Below, piece by piece: positions 1 through 10,783 of a DNA stretch of 64,000 nucleotides. The stretch comes from Cupriavidus malaysiensis. Its GTDB lineage: Bacteria; Pseudomonadota; Gammaproteobacteria; Burkholderiales; Burkholderiaceae. Each line of letters begins with the position of its first letter. Within the stretch, counting starts at the first letter, position 1. The notes beneath the pieces were generated by a model. It saw only the letters and a list, made by a program, of their open reading frames with translations, searched no databases and was not told where the DNA came from. Both the position numbers and the translations under genes were made by a program. Location of the stretch: the NCBI RefSeq assembly GCF_001854325.1, contig NZ_CP017754.1, positions 1,922,001 through 1,986,000 of the forward strand. The letters are read 5' to 3'.

Positions 1-1
1 G

Positions 2-268
2 GCGTTGCGGGCGCCGCGGGCGCGGTATTTCCACCCCGACGCCATCGACGCGATGGTGGCCCGGATGGATCCGGCTGGCTACGTGTCGACGGCCCAGGCC
101 TGCGCGAAGCTCGGCTTGACGCGGCAGCGCGTGTCCCAGCTCGTGCTCCGGGGGCGCCTGCACCCGAACATCAACCCTCGGGGGCAACGGCGATTCGCGG
201 TGGTCGAGCTGGACGCCTACGCGGCGCAGGATCCTGTCCAGGGGCATGGGGCTGCCACGAACGTTTGA
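2..268 (+). CDS. 5'-truncated tandem HTH (excisionase/MerR-type) protein
   Basis: The reading frame is open from the window edge, so only the last 88 residues are visible. They contain one complete excisionase/MerR-like unit: a helix-turn-helix (AQACAKLGLTRQRVSQLV) followed by a short wing (GQRRFAVVELDAY). The residues before it, ending YFHPDAIDAM, resemble the wing end of a preceding unit. The full protein therefore probably has several units in a row, like the genes at 60671, 61350 and 63034. It is expected to bind DNA; the target is unknown. The role is inferred from the residue pattern only. Confidence 0.6.
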   Translation, partial: ALRAPRARYFHPDAIDAMVARMDPAGYVSTAQACAKLGLTRQRVSQLVLRGRLHPNINPRGQRRFAVVELDAYAAQDPVQGHGAATNV

Positions 269-274
269 CCGTGA

Positions 275-319
275 CCGTGCCCTGGCACGGCTTGACCGAC
301 CGTAGAAACTTGCAAAGTG
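275..319 (+). promoter_or_regulatory. GTGCC palindrome plus 16-bp-spacer promoter
   Basis: The palindrome CCGTGCCCTGGCACGG (275-290) is followed after one base by TTGACC (292-297), a 16-base spacer ending in GC and a weak -10 at 314-319. The layout matches about fifteen other promoters in the window, although this -10 (AAAGTG) is poor. It should drive the gene at 393. Confidence 0.45.
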
Positions 320-392
320 CATGGAAGTACGAGAGCTTGATCCGACCGGCCCGGCACCCGCAGGGCCTTCACATCGACAGGAGGGGAACCAC

Positions 393-944
393 ATGGAGCA
401 GTTGGGCAACACTTACGAGGACCGTTTCACCGACCCGGAAGACCAGGCGGAACCGGCGCTGGAGTTCACCGCGGACGCGCTGGGCACCGGCGCGATGGGC
501 GGCAAGGTCCCGGTGGTGATCCCGGTCGGCGACGACGTGGACCTGAGCAAGCCGCTGGCCCCGACGCACGACGAGAACAAGGGGTTCATGCGGTTCATGC
601 CGGCCCTGATCAAGGAAATGAACCGCAAGGGCGTGCCGTTCACCATCGACGGCAACACCGGGATCATCACCATCAGCGGGTTCTACAAGAACGGGCCGAT
701 GACGCTCGAGGTCGAGGCCAACGACGACATCGTGGCGATCGACAAGCGGGCCCGCCGCAAGGTCATGAAGACCTACGACGATTTGGTGAAGCTCAACTTC
801 TTCTGGTGGCAGCAGTCCACGGGCCAGGGCGTGCCCCGCAACCCGGACCGGCCGTGGCTGGACGCGTTCCTCGATAAGGGGTGGGTGCGCCGGTCCGTGA
901 TCTACCTGCCGAGCACGGACCAGGCGCCGGTGGACGACGAGTAA
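393..944 (+). CDS. conserved hypothetical protein, 183 aa
   Basis: I do not recognise this protein. It has an acidic, Pro/Gly-rich N-terminus (about residues 1-60), then a mixed alpha/beta stretch with several aromatic residues (LNFFWWQQ near residue 135) and an acidic tail. No signal peptide or membrane segment is visible. The ATG at 393 is chosen because AGGAGGGGAA lies just upstream; a longer in-frame start at 321 lacks such a site. It is a single-gene unit: a cassette-type promoter precedes it and an intrinsic terminator follows. It is probably a soluble plasmid or island protein; its function is unknown. Confidence 0.75.
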   Translation: MEQLGNTYEDRFTDPEDQAEPALEFTADALGTGAMGGKVPVVIPVGDDVDLSKPLAPTHDENKGFMRFMPALIKEMNRKGVPFTIDGNTGIITISGFYKNGPMTLEVEANDDIVAIDKRARRKVMKTYDDLVKLNFFWWQQSTGQGVPRNPDRPWLDAFLDKGWVRRSVIYLPSTDQAPVDDE

Positions 945-968
945 GCCCACCCACTAGGCTGTCGGGCC

Positions 969-993
969 AACGGTCGCTTAGGCGGCCGTTTTT
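969..993 (+). terminator. intrinsic terminator
   Basis: An 8-bp stem (ACGGTCGC / GCGGCCGT, one G-U pair) with a TTAG loop is followed by a T-run. It sits 25 bases after the gene ending at 944. Confidence 0.75.
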
Positions 994-1075
994 CGTACCG
1001 AGGCGTGGTGGGGCTGGGGGTGTTCACTCTTTGCTCGTAGAATCGTGCGGAACCGTTCCACCGCCACGCCGCACC

Positions 1076-1621
1076 ATGATCATCGACGAGACCAAAATCA
1101 CATCCTTCCAGAGCATTATCACCGTGGTGCTGCGCGAGCTGCGCGTGGCCCAAGGCATCCACCAGGCGGTGCTCTCCGACCATTGCAACAAGCCGTCGTC
1201 CTTCTGGGAGAAGGTTGAGGCAGGTAAGACCAAGCTCGACCTCGACACGTTGCTACGGGTGTGCCGTCCCCTCGATGCCTTGCCGTCCGAGGTCATTTCG
1301 ACGGCGGAGAAGTACCGCTGGGCCATGGAGCAGCGGGGTTGGTCCGTCCTGCTGTCGGACATCGGCAATGCCGATGCGCTGATGGACCTCGCACCGAAGT
1401 ATTGGGCCTCGCCTGGCTACCGGTTCTGGCTTGCCAGCGCGTGGGTGGGGCGGACCATCCTCGACACGCCCAGGTTCTTCGACAACGGCTACGCCAAAGG
1501 GTGGTACGGTCTGGCGGCGGTCTTCGAGTTCGCGGTCGACGAGGGCTTCCGTGCGACGCAGCTCGACGAGGAACGCAATCGCCCGTTCATCGGCCCGCCG
1601 AAACCTGGTTTCAACTTCTGA
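1076..1621 (+). CDS. XRE/Cro-like HTH regulator, 181 aa
   Basis: Residues about 15-70 follow the Cro/C1 helix-turn-helix pattern: LRELRVAQGIHQAVLSD, then a recognition-helix region (FWEKVEAGKTKL) and LLRVCRPLDALPSEV. The C-terminal 110 residues are of unknown fold and rich in Trp and Tyr (YWASPGYRFWLASAWVG). The likely role is a DNA-binding regulator. The ATG at 1076 is chosen because the helix-turn-helix follows directly and the upstream extension of the frame is low-complexity. The next gene starts 9 bases after its stop, so the two are probably co-transcribed. Confidence 0.65.
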   Translation: MIIDETKITSFQSIITVVLRELRVAQGIHQAVLSDHCNKPSSFWEKVEAGKTKLDLDTLLRVCRPLDALPSEVISTAEKYRWAMEQRGWSVLLSDIGNADALMDLAPKYWASPGYRFWLASAWVGRTILDTPRFFDNGYAKGWYGLAAVFEFAVDEGFRATQLDEERNRPFIGPPKPGFNF

Positions 1622-1630
1622 ACGTCGGAC

Positions 1631-2266
1631 ATGGCTGATCAGATCGACGCCCCGCGTACCTTGCGCCACCCCCAGGCGATCGCTCAGCGCCGGGCCATGC
1701 TCGCGGAGCCCCACATCGCCCCGCTGGCGCTGTACGTCGAGGGCCTGCGGGCGCAGCACCCGACCTGGGAGTTTCAGGACTTCGATCCCCTGGACGGCGG
1801 CGTGCAGGCGGACATGCTGTTCCTGCTCGAAAAGCCCGGGCCCATGACCTCGCCCAACGGCAAAAAGCAGGGTTCCGGGTTCATTTCCCGGAACAACGAC
1901 GACCCCACGGCCGAGGCCGTGTTCCGGTTCATGGAGGAGGCGGGCATCCCGCGCAAGCGCGCGGTCCTCTGGAACGTGATCCCGTGGTGGGACAAGTCGA
2001 TCAAGTTCACGTCGGCGGAGGTCCGTCGCGGGATCGAGGAGCTGCGCAACCTGCTTCCGTTGCTCCCGTCGATCCGCACCGTGGTGCTGGTCGGTGGCCA
2101 GGCCCGTCGCGCGCTCCCCATGCTGCAGGCGCTCCGGCCGGACCTGCGGATCTGCACGTCGGCGCACCCGGGGCGGCAGGTGTACCGCTTCAACCCCGAT
2201 CAGTGGAAGGCCATACCGGAGCAGTGGCGGGTGGCGGGGCTGGCGGCGCGGCTGGGCCTAGCGTAA
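1631..2266 (+). CDS. uracil-DNA-glycosylase-superfamily-like protein, 211 aa
   Basis: The protein shows the three-part pattern of the uracil-DNA-glycosylase superfamily: a strand plus loop near residues 58-68 (MLFLLEKPGP, the position of the GExPG-type loop), a second motif (RAVLWNVIPWW), and a late His-containing loop (SAHPG) after a hydrophobic strand (TVVLVGGQARRAL). This points to base-excision repair or to damage sensing. Whether the water-activating residue is present cannot be judged by eye. It probably forms an operon with the XRE-like gene 9 bases upstream. Confidence 0.65.
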   Translation: MADQIDAPRTLRHPQAIAQRRAMLAEPHIAPLALYVEGLRAQHPTWEFQDFDPLDGGVQADMLFLLEKPGPMTSPNGKKQGSGFISRNNDDPTAEAVFRFMEEAGIPRKRAVLWNVIPWWDKSIKFTSAEVRRGIEELRNLLPLLPSIRTVVLVGGQARRALPMLQALRPDLRICTSAHPGRQVYRFNPDQWKAIPEQWRVAGLAARLGLA

Positions 2267-2429
2267 CCGAACCAGTAGACGACGGTCACTGGGCTCTTTT
2301 GCTGGTCTGGCCCGCCACGATGCTCTGCTCGTCTAGAAGGGTTTCGAAGATCGTCGATCCCGGGCAAAAATCTTTCCGCCCGGTTACGCGTCCCCTTAAA
2401 ATAGGCAAAAGTCCCAACGGCTCAAGGAC

Positions 2430-4571
2430 ATGACTACAAACGAAGCTTTTTCCCGGGTGTTGATCGACGCGCTTCTCGCGGACCAGGGTTGGAAGACCAC
2501 CGACCCGACTCAGGTGCGGTATGAAGTGGTGATGCCGGACGGCACGCGTGCCGACTACGTTCTATGCGACCGGCATGGGCGATCGCTGGCAGTGATCGAA
2601 GCCAAGCGCTTCACGACGAACCCGGCGGACGCGGCGGAGCAGGCCAAGCGCTATGCCGAGCATCTGAACGTCCCGTACGTCTTTTTGACCAACGGCGCCG
2701 AGCTTCTGTTTTGGGAGTGGCGGGCTCAAGCCCACCCACATCCGGTCAAAACGTTCTTCAAGCAGGACGACCTTGAACGCCGGTTCGCAAGTCTGACGGT
2801 CCGTAAGGACCTGCTGTCTGTGCCGATCGACCTGAAGATAGTCGAGCGGGAATACCAGACCAAGGGCATCGACAAGCTCTGCAAGGAAATGCAGCAGGGC
2901 AGGCGCAAGTTGCTGGTGGAGATGGCCACCGGCACGGGCAAGACGCGCACGGCCGCAGCATTGATCAAACGGCTTTTCGAGGCCAACGCTGTGACCCGTG
3001 TGCTGTTCTTGGTGGACCGTATCCCGCTCGCGAAGCAGACCGAGGATGCTTTCGCCGAGCATTTGCCCGACTACCCGGCCTACGTGCTGCGCGCAGGACG
3101 TCGGTTCCAGGACGAGAAGCGGATCACCGTGACCACGTTGCAGAGCATGGTCAACATCTATTCGGAATACTCTTCCGGCTACTTCGACCTGATCATATCG
3201 GACGAGTGCCACCGCTCGATCTACGGCCAATGGTCCGGGGTTCTCAAATACTTCGACGGGGTGCAGATCGGACTGACCGCGACGCCCTGCGTCGCCAACC
3301 TGGACGATGCGCAGGCGGACGCGGACGACAAGCAGTTCGTGCGCGACACACTGCGATTCTTCGAGGTCGATGAGCCGACCTTTTCGTACAAGCTTAAAGA
3401 CGCCATTTCGGAAGGCTGGCTCGTTCCATATCAAGTGTACGCAGCGCAGACCGTCAAGACGGCGGCGGAAGGCGGGTTCGAAGTCTACCGCAAAGACCTC
3501 GATTGGTCGGCCATGGACGACGAGACGTCCGCTGAGTTCGAGCAACTGTTTGCCAACCGGGATCCGATCGTAATCGACCCGGCCGCGCTCGAGCGAAAGT
3601 TCACCATCCCGGAGCGCAACCGTGCCATCGTCCGAGAGTTCCGAGACGTGTTGCAGAACGGGTTCACGGACCAAAAGGGCGTGCTCCGGATGCCGCTGAT
3701 CGGCAAGACCATCGTTTTCGCGGTCAACAAGAAGCACGCCGAGACGCTGGCCAATCTGTTCGACACCGAGTTCGCCGACAAGAAGCCGTCGCCGGACGTG
3801 CGCTACGCCGACTACGTGGTGTCAGGCGCCGGGCCGGACGATACCGTTGACGCGATGGCGAAGATCAAGCGGTTCAAGAAGGAGCAGTTTCCTCAGATCC
3901 TCGTGTCGGTCAACATGCTCGACACGGGTTTCGATTGCCCGGACGTCGTGAACCTGGTGTTTGCGCGTTTCACGCGCTCCGCCATCCTGTACCAGCAGAT
4001 GCGCGGCCGTGGCACTCGCAAAGCCAAAAACAAACCAGTTTTCACCATCTTCGACTTCGTTGGCGTCGTGGCCTACCACGGTGACGAGGATCCGGTCGGA
4101 GAGGGCGGCATCGTGGTGTCGAAGACCCCTCGAACAAAGAAGTACGAACCGACACGCCTGCTGTCACTCGACGTGGACGACCACATCGACCCGACCACGC
4201 GCGAATGGATCACCATGGACGAGGACGGGAACATGCAGTTCCCCGAGGCGTCTGCTCAGCGCGCCGAAGAACTGGGCGCACGGTTCGAAGCCTGGCGGTT
4301 GCAGCAGACCGTGAGCCCGGAGCAAGATCGCTGGCTGCGTATCCTCGGCGCGCAGATTCGCGCAAACGCCGACGATTTGACGGAGTTGTTTCCCGAGCAC
4401 TTCGCCTACTTCCACACCTTTTCGCAGATGGGTGGCCTGAAAGAGGCCGAGCGCGTCTTCGGTTCGAGTGAGGCCGTACAGAGTCTGATCGGTTCACTTA
4501 ACGCCGCGCTTTTCCCGATCGACGATTCGGGCGCCCCCGACGCGCCAGCAGATCAGCCGGTCGCGCACTAA
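2430..4571 (+). CDS. hsdR: type I restriction enzyme, R (nuclease/translocase) subunit
   Basis: This is the restriction subunit of a type I system, which translocates and cuts unmodified DNA. The N-terminal nuclease pattern is D42...E57-x-K59 (ADYVL, VIEAK). The SF2 motor follows: Walker A ATGTGKT at 166-172, DECH at 258-261, GLTATP at 281-286 and QMRGRGTR at 523-530. At 713 residues it is of the shorter EcoEI-like HsdR type. AAGGA lies unusually close to the ATG (one base between). hsdM starts 27 bases downstream. A possible -10 (TTAAAAT) lies near 2395. All key motifs look intact. Confidence 0.93.
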   Translation: MTTNEAFSRVLIDALLADQGWKTTDPTQVRYEVVMPDGTRADYVLCDRHGRSLAVIEAKRFTTNPADAAEQAKRYAEHLNVPYVFLTNGAELLFWEWRAQAHPHPVKTFFKQDDLERRFASLTVRKDLLSVPIDLKIVEREYQTKGIDKLCKEMQQGRRKLLVEMATGTGKTRTAAALIKRLFEANAVTRVLFLVDRIPLAKQTEDAFAEHLPDYPAYVLRAGRRFQDEKRITVTTLQSMVNIYSEYSSGYFDLIISDECHRSIYGQWSGVLKYFDGVQIGLTATPCVANLDDAQADADDKQFVRDTLRFFEVDEPTFSYKLKDAISEGWLVPYQVYAAQTVKTAAEGGFEVYRKDLDWSAMDDETSAEFEQLFANRDPIVIDPAALERKFTIPERNRAIVREFRDVLQNGFTDQKGVLRMPLIGKTIVFAVNKKHAETLANLFDTEFADKKPSPDVRYADYVVSGAGPDDTVDAMAKIKRFKKEQFPQILVSVNMLDTGFDCPDVVNLVFARFTRSAILYQQMRGRGTRKAKNKPVFTIFDFVGVVAYHGDEDPVGEGGIVVSKTPRTKKYEPTRLLSLDVDDHIDPTTREWITMDEDGNMQFPEASAQRAEELGARFEAWRLQQTVSPEQDRWLRILGAQIRANADDLTELFPEHFAYFHTFSQMGGLKEAERVFGSSEAVQSLIGSLNAALFPIDDSGAPDAPADQPVAH

Positions 4572-4598
4572 CATTCATAAATACGCAAGGTAGCACCT

Positions 4599-6221
4599 AT
4601 GCCATTAACGCCGAACATGCGGCGGTCAATCGACCAGATTCGTGATTACCTCTTTGGAGGCGGCTATCCCGATCCAGTGTCGAACGCTGAACAACTGTCT
4701 TTCCTCTTCTTCTTCTACCTGATCGAAGGTATCGACGCCGAGAACACCATGAAGGCGCGGGTGCTGAAACATCCGTACCAAAGCATTTTCGTCGGTGACT
4801 GGGCGGTGAAGAACCCGCTCAACGCCGACCAGGGAAAGAACACCATTCCTCGTGATCGGTTCAAATGGTCGGTGTGGGCCAAGGCGATGTCTGGCGAGGC
4901 ACTGGTGCGGTTCGTCCGTGACGAAGTTTTCCCGTTTTTTGCCGAGATGGGTGAAAGTGCTGCGCACAACTTCATGGACGGCGCGCGACTGAACATCACG
5001 GATCCCACCGTGCTCACGCAGGTCGTAAACCTGGTCGATGGGCTGCGGCTCGATGCGGCAGACGCCGACACGAAAGGCGACCTCTTCGAACACGTCCTTC
5101 GTCAGATCAAGCAGGCAGGCGAACTCGGACAGTTCCGCACGCCACGACACATCATCCGCGCTATCACGGAGATCGTTGATCCGAAGATCGGCGAGACGGT
5201 CTACGATCCCGCGGCTGGCACCGCTGGCTTCTTGGTCGCGGCATACAACCATATTCGCGTGGCGAACTCGTCGCCCAACGCGGTCGAGACGGTCGAGGTG
5301 GACGGCAAGGACCAACGGCGGGGCGCTGGCGACCGGCTCTCGATCGCCCAGAACACGGCCCTGCAAAACGCGACGTTCTTCGGGAACGACGTAGACCCGA
5401 AAATGGTTCACTTGGCGACGATGAACCTGATTTTGCGTGGGCTGCCGAACGTTCGAGTTCGCCTGCGCAACGTGCTGACCACCACCATTGAGCGGGAGCA
5501 GAAGGAAACGCTTGGCCTGCCGGTGGATGGCTACCACGTGATTCTCGCCAATCCCCCGTTTGCGGGCCGGATCGACAAAGACCGGGTTGTCGAGGATGTC
5601 AAGGTCGGGAACAGCACAGCCACAGAACTGCTGTTCCTCAAATACATGATCGATAGCCTTCGTCCAGGCGGCAGATGTGGCGTTATCGTCCCAGAGGGTG
5701 TGCTGTTTGGCACCACCGGAGCACATCTCGAACTGAGACGACAACTGCTTGAGAACAACCAGGTTGAAGCGGTCTTGTCCCTCCCGGGTGGGGTCTTTCA
5801 GCCTTATTCGGTCGTTAAGACGTCCGTCCTGTTTTTCCGGAAAGGCGGGCGGACAAGCAATGTCCTGTTCCTGCACGCGGACAACGACGGCTACAAAAGG
5901 GACGCGAATCACGATTTGCCTATCGAGGCCGACGATTTGCCTGCAGTTGTGCAAGGTTTTCGTGATCGCGAAGAAAGGCTCGCCGCATGGCAGCGGCGAG
6001 ACGCCAGCACTGAATGGACGGAGAAATGGTGGTTTGCCGACGAGGCAGCGATTCGCGGCAACAGCCTACGGCTTTCAGCCGGTCAATATCGTCCTCGAAG
6101 CCAATCGATGGTCGAACACCGTAGTTCCATAGAACTCCTCGACGAGTTGGCGGCGCTCGAACGGGAAATCGTGGAAGAGGTTGAAGCGTTGAGGTTGATA
6201 GTGCGGAACGGCGAACAATGA
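4599..6221 (+). CDS. hsdM: type I DNA methyltransferase, M subunit
   Basis: This N6-adenine methyltransferase works with HsdS in the methylase and with HsdR in the restriction complex. The N-terminal helical domain (residues 1-150) begins RRSIDQIRDYLFGG. The SAM-binding motif DPAAGTAGF is at 203-211 after QFRTP, and the catalytic NPPF is at 318-321. Its 540 residues are normal for HsdM. The stop overlaps the hsdS start (ATGA), indicating translational coupling. The system appears complete, so the element carrying it should be self-methylating. Confidence 0.94.
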   Translation: MPLTPNMRRSIDQIRDYLFGGGYPDPVSNAEQLSFLFFFYLIEGIDAENTMKARVLKHPYQSIFVGDWAVKNPLNADQGKNTIPRDRFKWSVWAKAMSGEALVRFVRDEVFPFFAEMGESAAHNFMDGARLNITDPTVLTQVVNLVDGLRLDAADADTKGDLFEHVLRQIKQAGELGQFRTPRHIIRAITEIVDPKIGETVYDPAAGTAGFLVAAYNHIRVANSSPNAVETVEVDGKDQRRGAGDRLSIAQNTALQNATFFGNDVDPKMVHLATMNLILRGLPNVRVRLRNVLTTTIEREQKETLGLPVDGYHVILANPPFAGRIDKDRVVEDVKVGNSTATELLFLKYMIDSLRPGGRCGVIVPEGVLFGTTGAHLELRRQLLENNQVEAVLSLPGGVFQPYSVVKTSVLFFRKGGRTSNVLFLHADNDGYKRDANHDLPIEADDLPAVVQGFRDREERLAAWQRRDASTEWTEKWWFADEAAIRGNSLRLSAGQYRPRSQSMVEHRSSIELLDELAALEREIVEEVEALRLIVRNGEQ

Positions 6222-7393
6222 GCAGCATGGTGAGAATACGCGATGTCGTGTCCCAGGATACAGGGACGAGGAATCCCACGCGCCAGCCGGCCGAGAGCTT
6301 CGAATATGTGGACGTTGCTGCGATCAACAACGAAAGCAAGACCATCGAAAGAGCGAAGACACTGTTGGGTGCGGACGCACCCAGCCGAGCGCGACGCCTA
6401 ATCCAGGCCAACGACGTTCTGGTCTCAACGGTCAGACCAAACTTGAACGCGGTTGCTCTCGTCCCAGAACGATTGGGCGGGCAGGTGGCGAGTACAGGTT
6501 TCTGCGTGCTTCGCGCAAACGGTCAGGTCCTGCCGCAATATCTGTACTACTTCACTCGTTCTCACGGATTTGTTGAAAACCTGTCGCGCCTTGTTGCTGG
6601 GGCCCTGTATCCAGCAGTCACGGATGGGCAGGTATTGGATCAAGAGATACCGATGGTCTCTCCCGAGAAGCAGAGGGATGTGGTGGAGGCGCTGGCTGCG
6701 GCCGAAAGCATCGTCAGATTGTGCACCGAGGCGTCTGCAAAAACAGCGGAGCTTCTTCCTGTCATGTTCGTCGAAATGTACGGAGATCCGGCGACAAACC
6801 CGAAGGGCTGGCCGTTGCGGCAGGTATCGGATTTCGTCGAAAAGTTCGAGGGCGGGAAGAATCTTCTGGCGGGATCTGAGAACGGGTCACCGTTCCGTAT
6901 CTTGAAGGTGAGCGCGGTCACTTCGGGGCGCTACCTGGAAGAGGAAAGCAAACCAACACCGGATGGATACCAGCCTCCCGACGCACACCTGGTGCGTGTC
7001 GGCGACATGCTTTTCTCGCGCGCAAACACAGAGCAACTCGTAGGCGCCACGGCTCTTGTCGAGAGCACGAACGGGCAAACGCTGCTGCCCGACAAACTCT
7101 GGCGTATCGTGTGGTCCGAGCCGGCGGAGCCCGCGTATATGCACGCCCTGTTCCAATCGCGCTACGTACGTCAAGAACTGAGTCGGATCTCCACGGGTAC
7201 AAGTTCATCAATGCGGAACATTTCTCAGGGGCGCCTTTTCGAACTGAGTTTGCCGGTGGCGCCGTACGACGAGCAGAGAGTGTTCGGCGAACGTGCGACA
7301 ACGATCAGGTCGATTCAAAGTCAGCGCGCTGCCGCGCTGGAAAAAGCGCAGCAGACCTTTGATGCACTAATGGCAGCGGCCTTTCCGTACTAG
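6218..7393 (+). CDS. hsdS: type I specificity subunit
   Basis: This subunit sets the DNA sequence recognised by the HsdRMS complex. Two target-recognition domains (about residues 1-140 and 195-345) are each followed by a conserved helix. The first helix ends LLPVMFVEMYGDPATNP and the second is the C-terminal region QRAAALEKAQQTFDALMA. It overlaps hsdM by four bases. At 391 aa it is a full-length two-domain HsdS. The recognition sequence cannot be predicted. It reads a little less GC-rich than its surroundings, which suits a transferable R-M cassette. Confidence 0.92.
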   Translation: MSSMVRIRDVVSQDTGTRNPTRQPAESFEYVDVAAINNESKTIERAKTLLGADAPSRARRLIQANDVLVSTVRPNLNAVALVPERLGGQVASTGFCVLRANGQVLPQYLYYFTRSHGFVENLSRLVAGALYPAVTDGQVLDQEIPMVSPEKQRDVVEALAAAESIVRLCTEASAKTAELLPVMFVEMYGDPATNPKGWPLRQVSDFVEKFEGGKNLLAGSENGSPFRILKVSAVTSGRYLEEESKPTPDGYQPPDAHLVRVGDMLFSRANTEQLVGATALVESTNGQTLLPDKLWRIVWSEPAEPAYMHALFQSRYVRQELSRISTGTSSSMRNISQGRLFELSLPVAPYDEQRVFGERATTIRSIQSQRAAALEKAQQTFDALMAAAFPY

Positions 7394-7612
7394 GGGCGAA
7401 GCGGGTGGCTGGCATTGTGGAACGCGTGCCCTTCGGCCTGGTCAGGCTCCGAAGCGAGCCGAACCGATGGCGATCTTTCGAGTTTGATCGTCGATCGCCG
7501 CAGCGGTTCGACCGCGCAGCTACACCACGGGCGGAATCGCAACGCTGCGCTGGTCTTCAGGACGCGCATGGTCTACGGTACGTACTGCAGGACACACCCC
7601 ATGAGGCCGCCC

Positions 7613-7867
7613 ATGCTCACCGCTCGTTTTCTCCCCGCTGCGCTGCTCGCGGTTGGCATGTTGGCCAGCCCGTTGAGCTGGGCGGAGCAACCGATCAACA
7701 CCACGAACATCAGCCCCGAGCTGTACGTCCCGAAGGTGCGCTCGCGCAACGGTCAGCCCCCACTGGCCCATTGCCGACAGATCAACCAGGAGGTGAACGG
7801 GCACATGGTCTCGCGCCGGCAGTGCATCACCCCGGCGTCGATCCCACCGGACAGCGACGGGTCCTGA
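7613..7867 (+). CDS. small secreted protein, 84 aa
   Basis: The ATG at 7613 gives a classical signal peptide (MLTARFLPAALLAVGMLASPLSWA) with cleavage after SWA and GAGG about 6 bases upstream. The mature part is about 60 residues with two Cys (AHCRQ and RRQCI), which could form a disulfide in the periplasm. I recognise no family. A strong bidirectional terminator follows and separates it from the convergent gene at 7934. Confidence 0.65.
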   Translation: MLTARFLPAALLAVGMLASPLSWAEQPINTTNISPELYVPKVRSRNGQPPLAHCRQINQEVNGHMVSRRQCITPASIPPDSDGS

Positions 7868-7887
7868 CGGAACCGCACCCAGCAAGC

Positions 7888-7915
7888 AAAACGCCCGGCA
7901 TGACCGGGCGTTTTC
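7888..7915. terminator. bidirectional intrinsic terminator
   Basis: A perfect 9-bp stem (AACGCCCGG / CCGGGCGTT) encloses a five-base CATGA loop, with A-rich and T-rich flanks on either side. It can end transcription of both the plus-strand gene at 7613 and the minus-strand gene at 7934. Confidence 0.9.
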
Positions 7916-7933
7916 ACATGGGGCGATCGCGGC

Positions 7934-8317
7934 TTACTTCTTCAGGCACCCGCCGGGCTTTCCGCAATGCGAGGCGAGGAAGTCGGCCAGGCTGCGGGCC
8001 TGCTGGGCCTGGATGGTCCCCGGGGCCTTGCGTTCGACCTCGGTGGCCATCTGGTCGGCACCGGTGAGGACCTTCTCGCGCGTGGCGTCGAGCTGAGCCT
8101 GGGGCACCACCTGCGGCGGGGTCGGGAGGGGCACCGGTGCCGGGGGCTCGACCACCACGTTGGCGGGCGCGGGCTTCGGCAGCAGCGAGTTCAGCGCTAC
8201 CACCCCGCCCACGCACACGGCCGTGACGGCCAGGACGACCCCCAGGATCTTGAAACGCCGGATCCGCTCCTCACGGGGGAGCAGCTTCATCGGCGGGAAC
8301 CAGAAAAAGAAAAACAC
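7934..8317 (-). CDS. single-span membrane protein with Pro-rich periplasmic region, 127 aa
   Basis: The GTG at 8317 is preferred because GGGGGAGGT lies 4 bases upstream of it on the minus strand. After a short basic segment comes one membrane span (ILGVVLAVTAVCVGGVVAL), then a Pro/Val-rich linker (PPAPVPLPTPPQVVP) and a helical tail ending CGKPGGCLKK with two Cys. This suggests an inner-membrane protein with a periplasmic domain. The family is unknown. The IS21 element begins about 80 bases upstream and may have displaced its original promoter. Confidence 0.6.
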   Translation of the reverse strand: MFFFFWFPPMKLLPREERIRRFKILGVVLAVTAVCVGGVVALNSLLPKPAPANVVVEPPAPVPLPTPPQVVPQAQLDATREKVLTGADQMATEVERKAPGTIQAQQARSLADFLASHCGKPGGCLKK

Positions 8318-8471
8318 GATGGACCTCCCCCTGTTGTGGGCACCCGCGGGTGCGTTACTCACAGCTTAAGACGGTGCGGTGTTGGGCGCAAAGTAATAAT
8401 GAGCCACTTCGCGCGAAGTAAATCTGAGCCACCTTTCAGTACAGTCAGCCTTTTGCGCGCAAAGGCTGGCG

Positions 8472-10270
<1,799 letters not shown>

Positions 10271-10408
10271 CGACTGGCTCAGTTTTACTTTGCGCGATCA
10301 GGCGCGAAGTGGCTCAGATTTCAAATGCGTTTGACAGCGGCTCAACGTCAAGTACAAGCCGTGCCAGGGCCCGTCTTATGGGCCGTTCATGGGCGATCCG
10401 TATGTAGG

Positions 10409-10436
10409 TTGACGGGTCGATGGAAGCTGCTAGATC
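10409..10436 (+). promoter_or_regulatory. 16-bp-spacer promoter
   Basis: TTGACG (10409-10414), a 16-base spacer ending CTGC, and TAGATC (10431-10436). It precedes the small gene at 10499. A degraded palindrome (CCGTGCCAGGGCCCG, near 10359) lies upstream, next to the IS end. Confidence 0.65.
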
Positions 10437-10498
10437 TGGACGTGCGCGGCGATCGCAGGTCCCGCGTCCGATCAACCCACACCAGGAGGTACACCACG

Positions 10499-10675
10499 AT
10501 GGAGCAGCGGTTCGGCAAAACGATGGAGAAGCTGATCACGACGGCCGAGGCGGCGAAACCGGCCCCGACGTCCTTCGAGCGTTTCGTCCTCCCGGACGTG
10601 ATGCGCAACTGGCCCATCCTGGACGATCGGGACCGCGTGCCCAGCCCGCCGTCGTATGGGACGTACGCGGACTGA
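10499..10675 (+). CDS. small hypothetical protein, 58 aa
   Basis: A good AGGAGGT (10484-10490) precedes the ATG, which supports a real gene. The protein has a basic, helical N-terminus and a Pro-rich tail (PSPPSYGTYAD). No family was recognised. It lies alone between a cassette-type promoter and a GTGCC palindrome. Confidence 0.6.
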   Translation: MEQRFGKTMEKLITTAEAAKPAPTSFERFVLPDVMRNWPILDDRDRVPSPPSYGTYAD

Positions 10676-10700
10676 TCCCCTCGTGAACCCGTGCTTGGGC

Positions 10701-10745
10701 GTGTGCCAAGGCACGGATTGCGTTCTGCTGGGGCCCTGCTAGGTT
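10701..10745 (+). promoter_or_regulatory. GTGCC palindrome plus 16-bp-spacer promoter
   Basis: The palindrome GTGCCAAGGCAC lies just before TTGCGT (10718-10723). A 16-base spacer ending CCTGC leads to TAGGTT (10740-10745). It drives the two-gene unit 10784-11513. Confidence 0.65.
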
Positions 10746-10783
10746 GGAAGTAGGACCTGCAACGATCGCCCGCGGAGGAGACC

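Noticed and set aside
4626..5954. 442-codon minus-strand frame opposite hsdM
   Set aside because: Shadow frame; hsdM has intact motifs and operon context.
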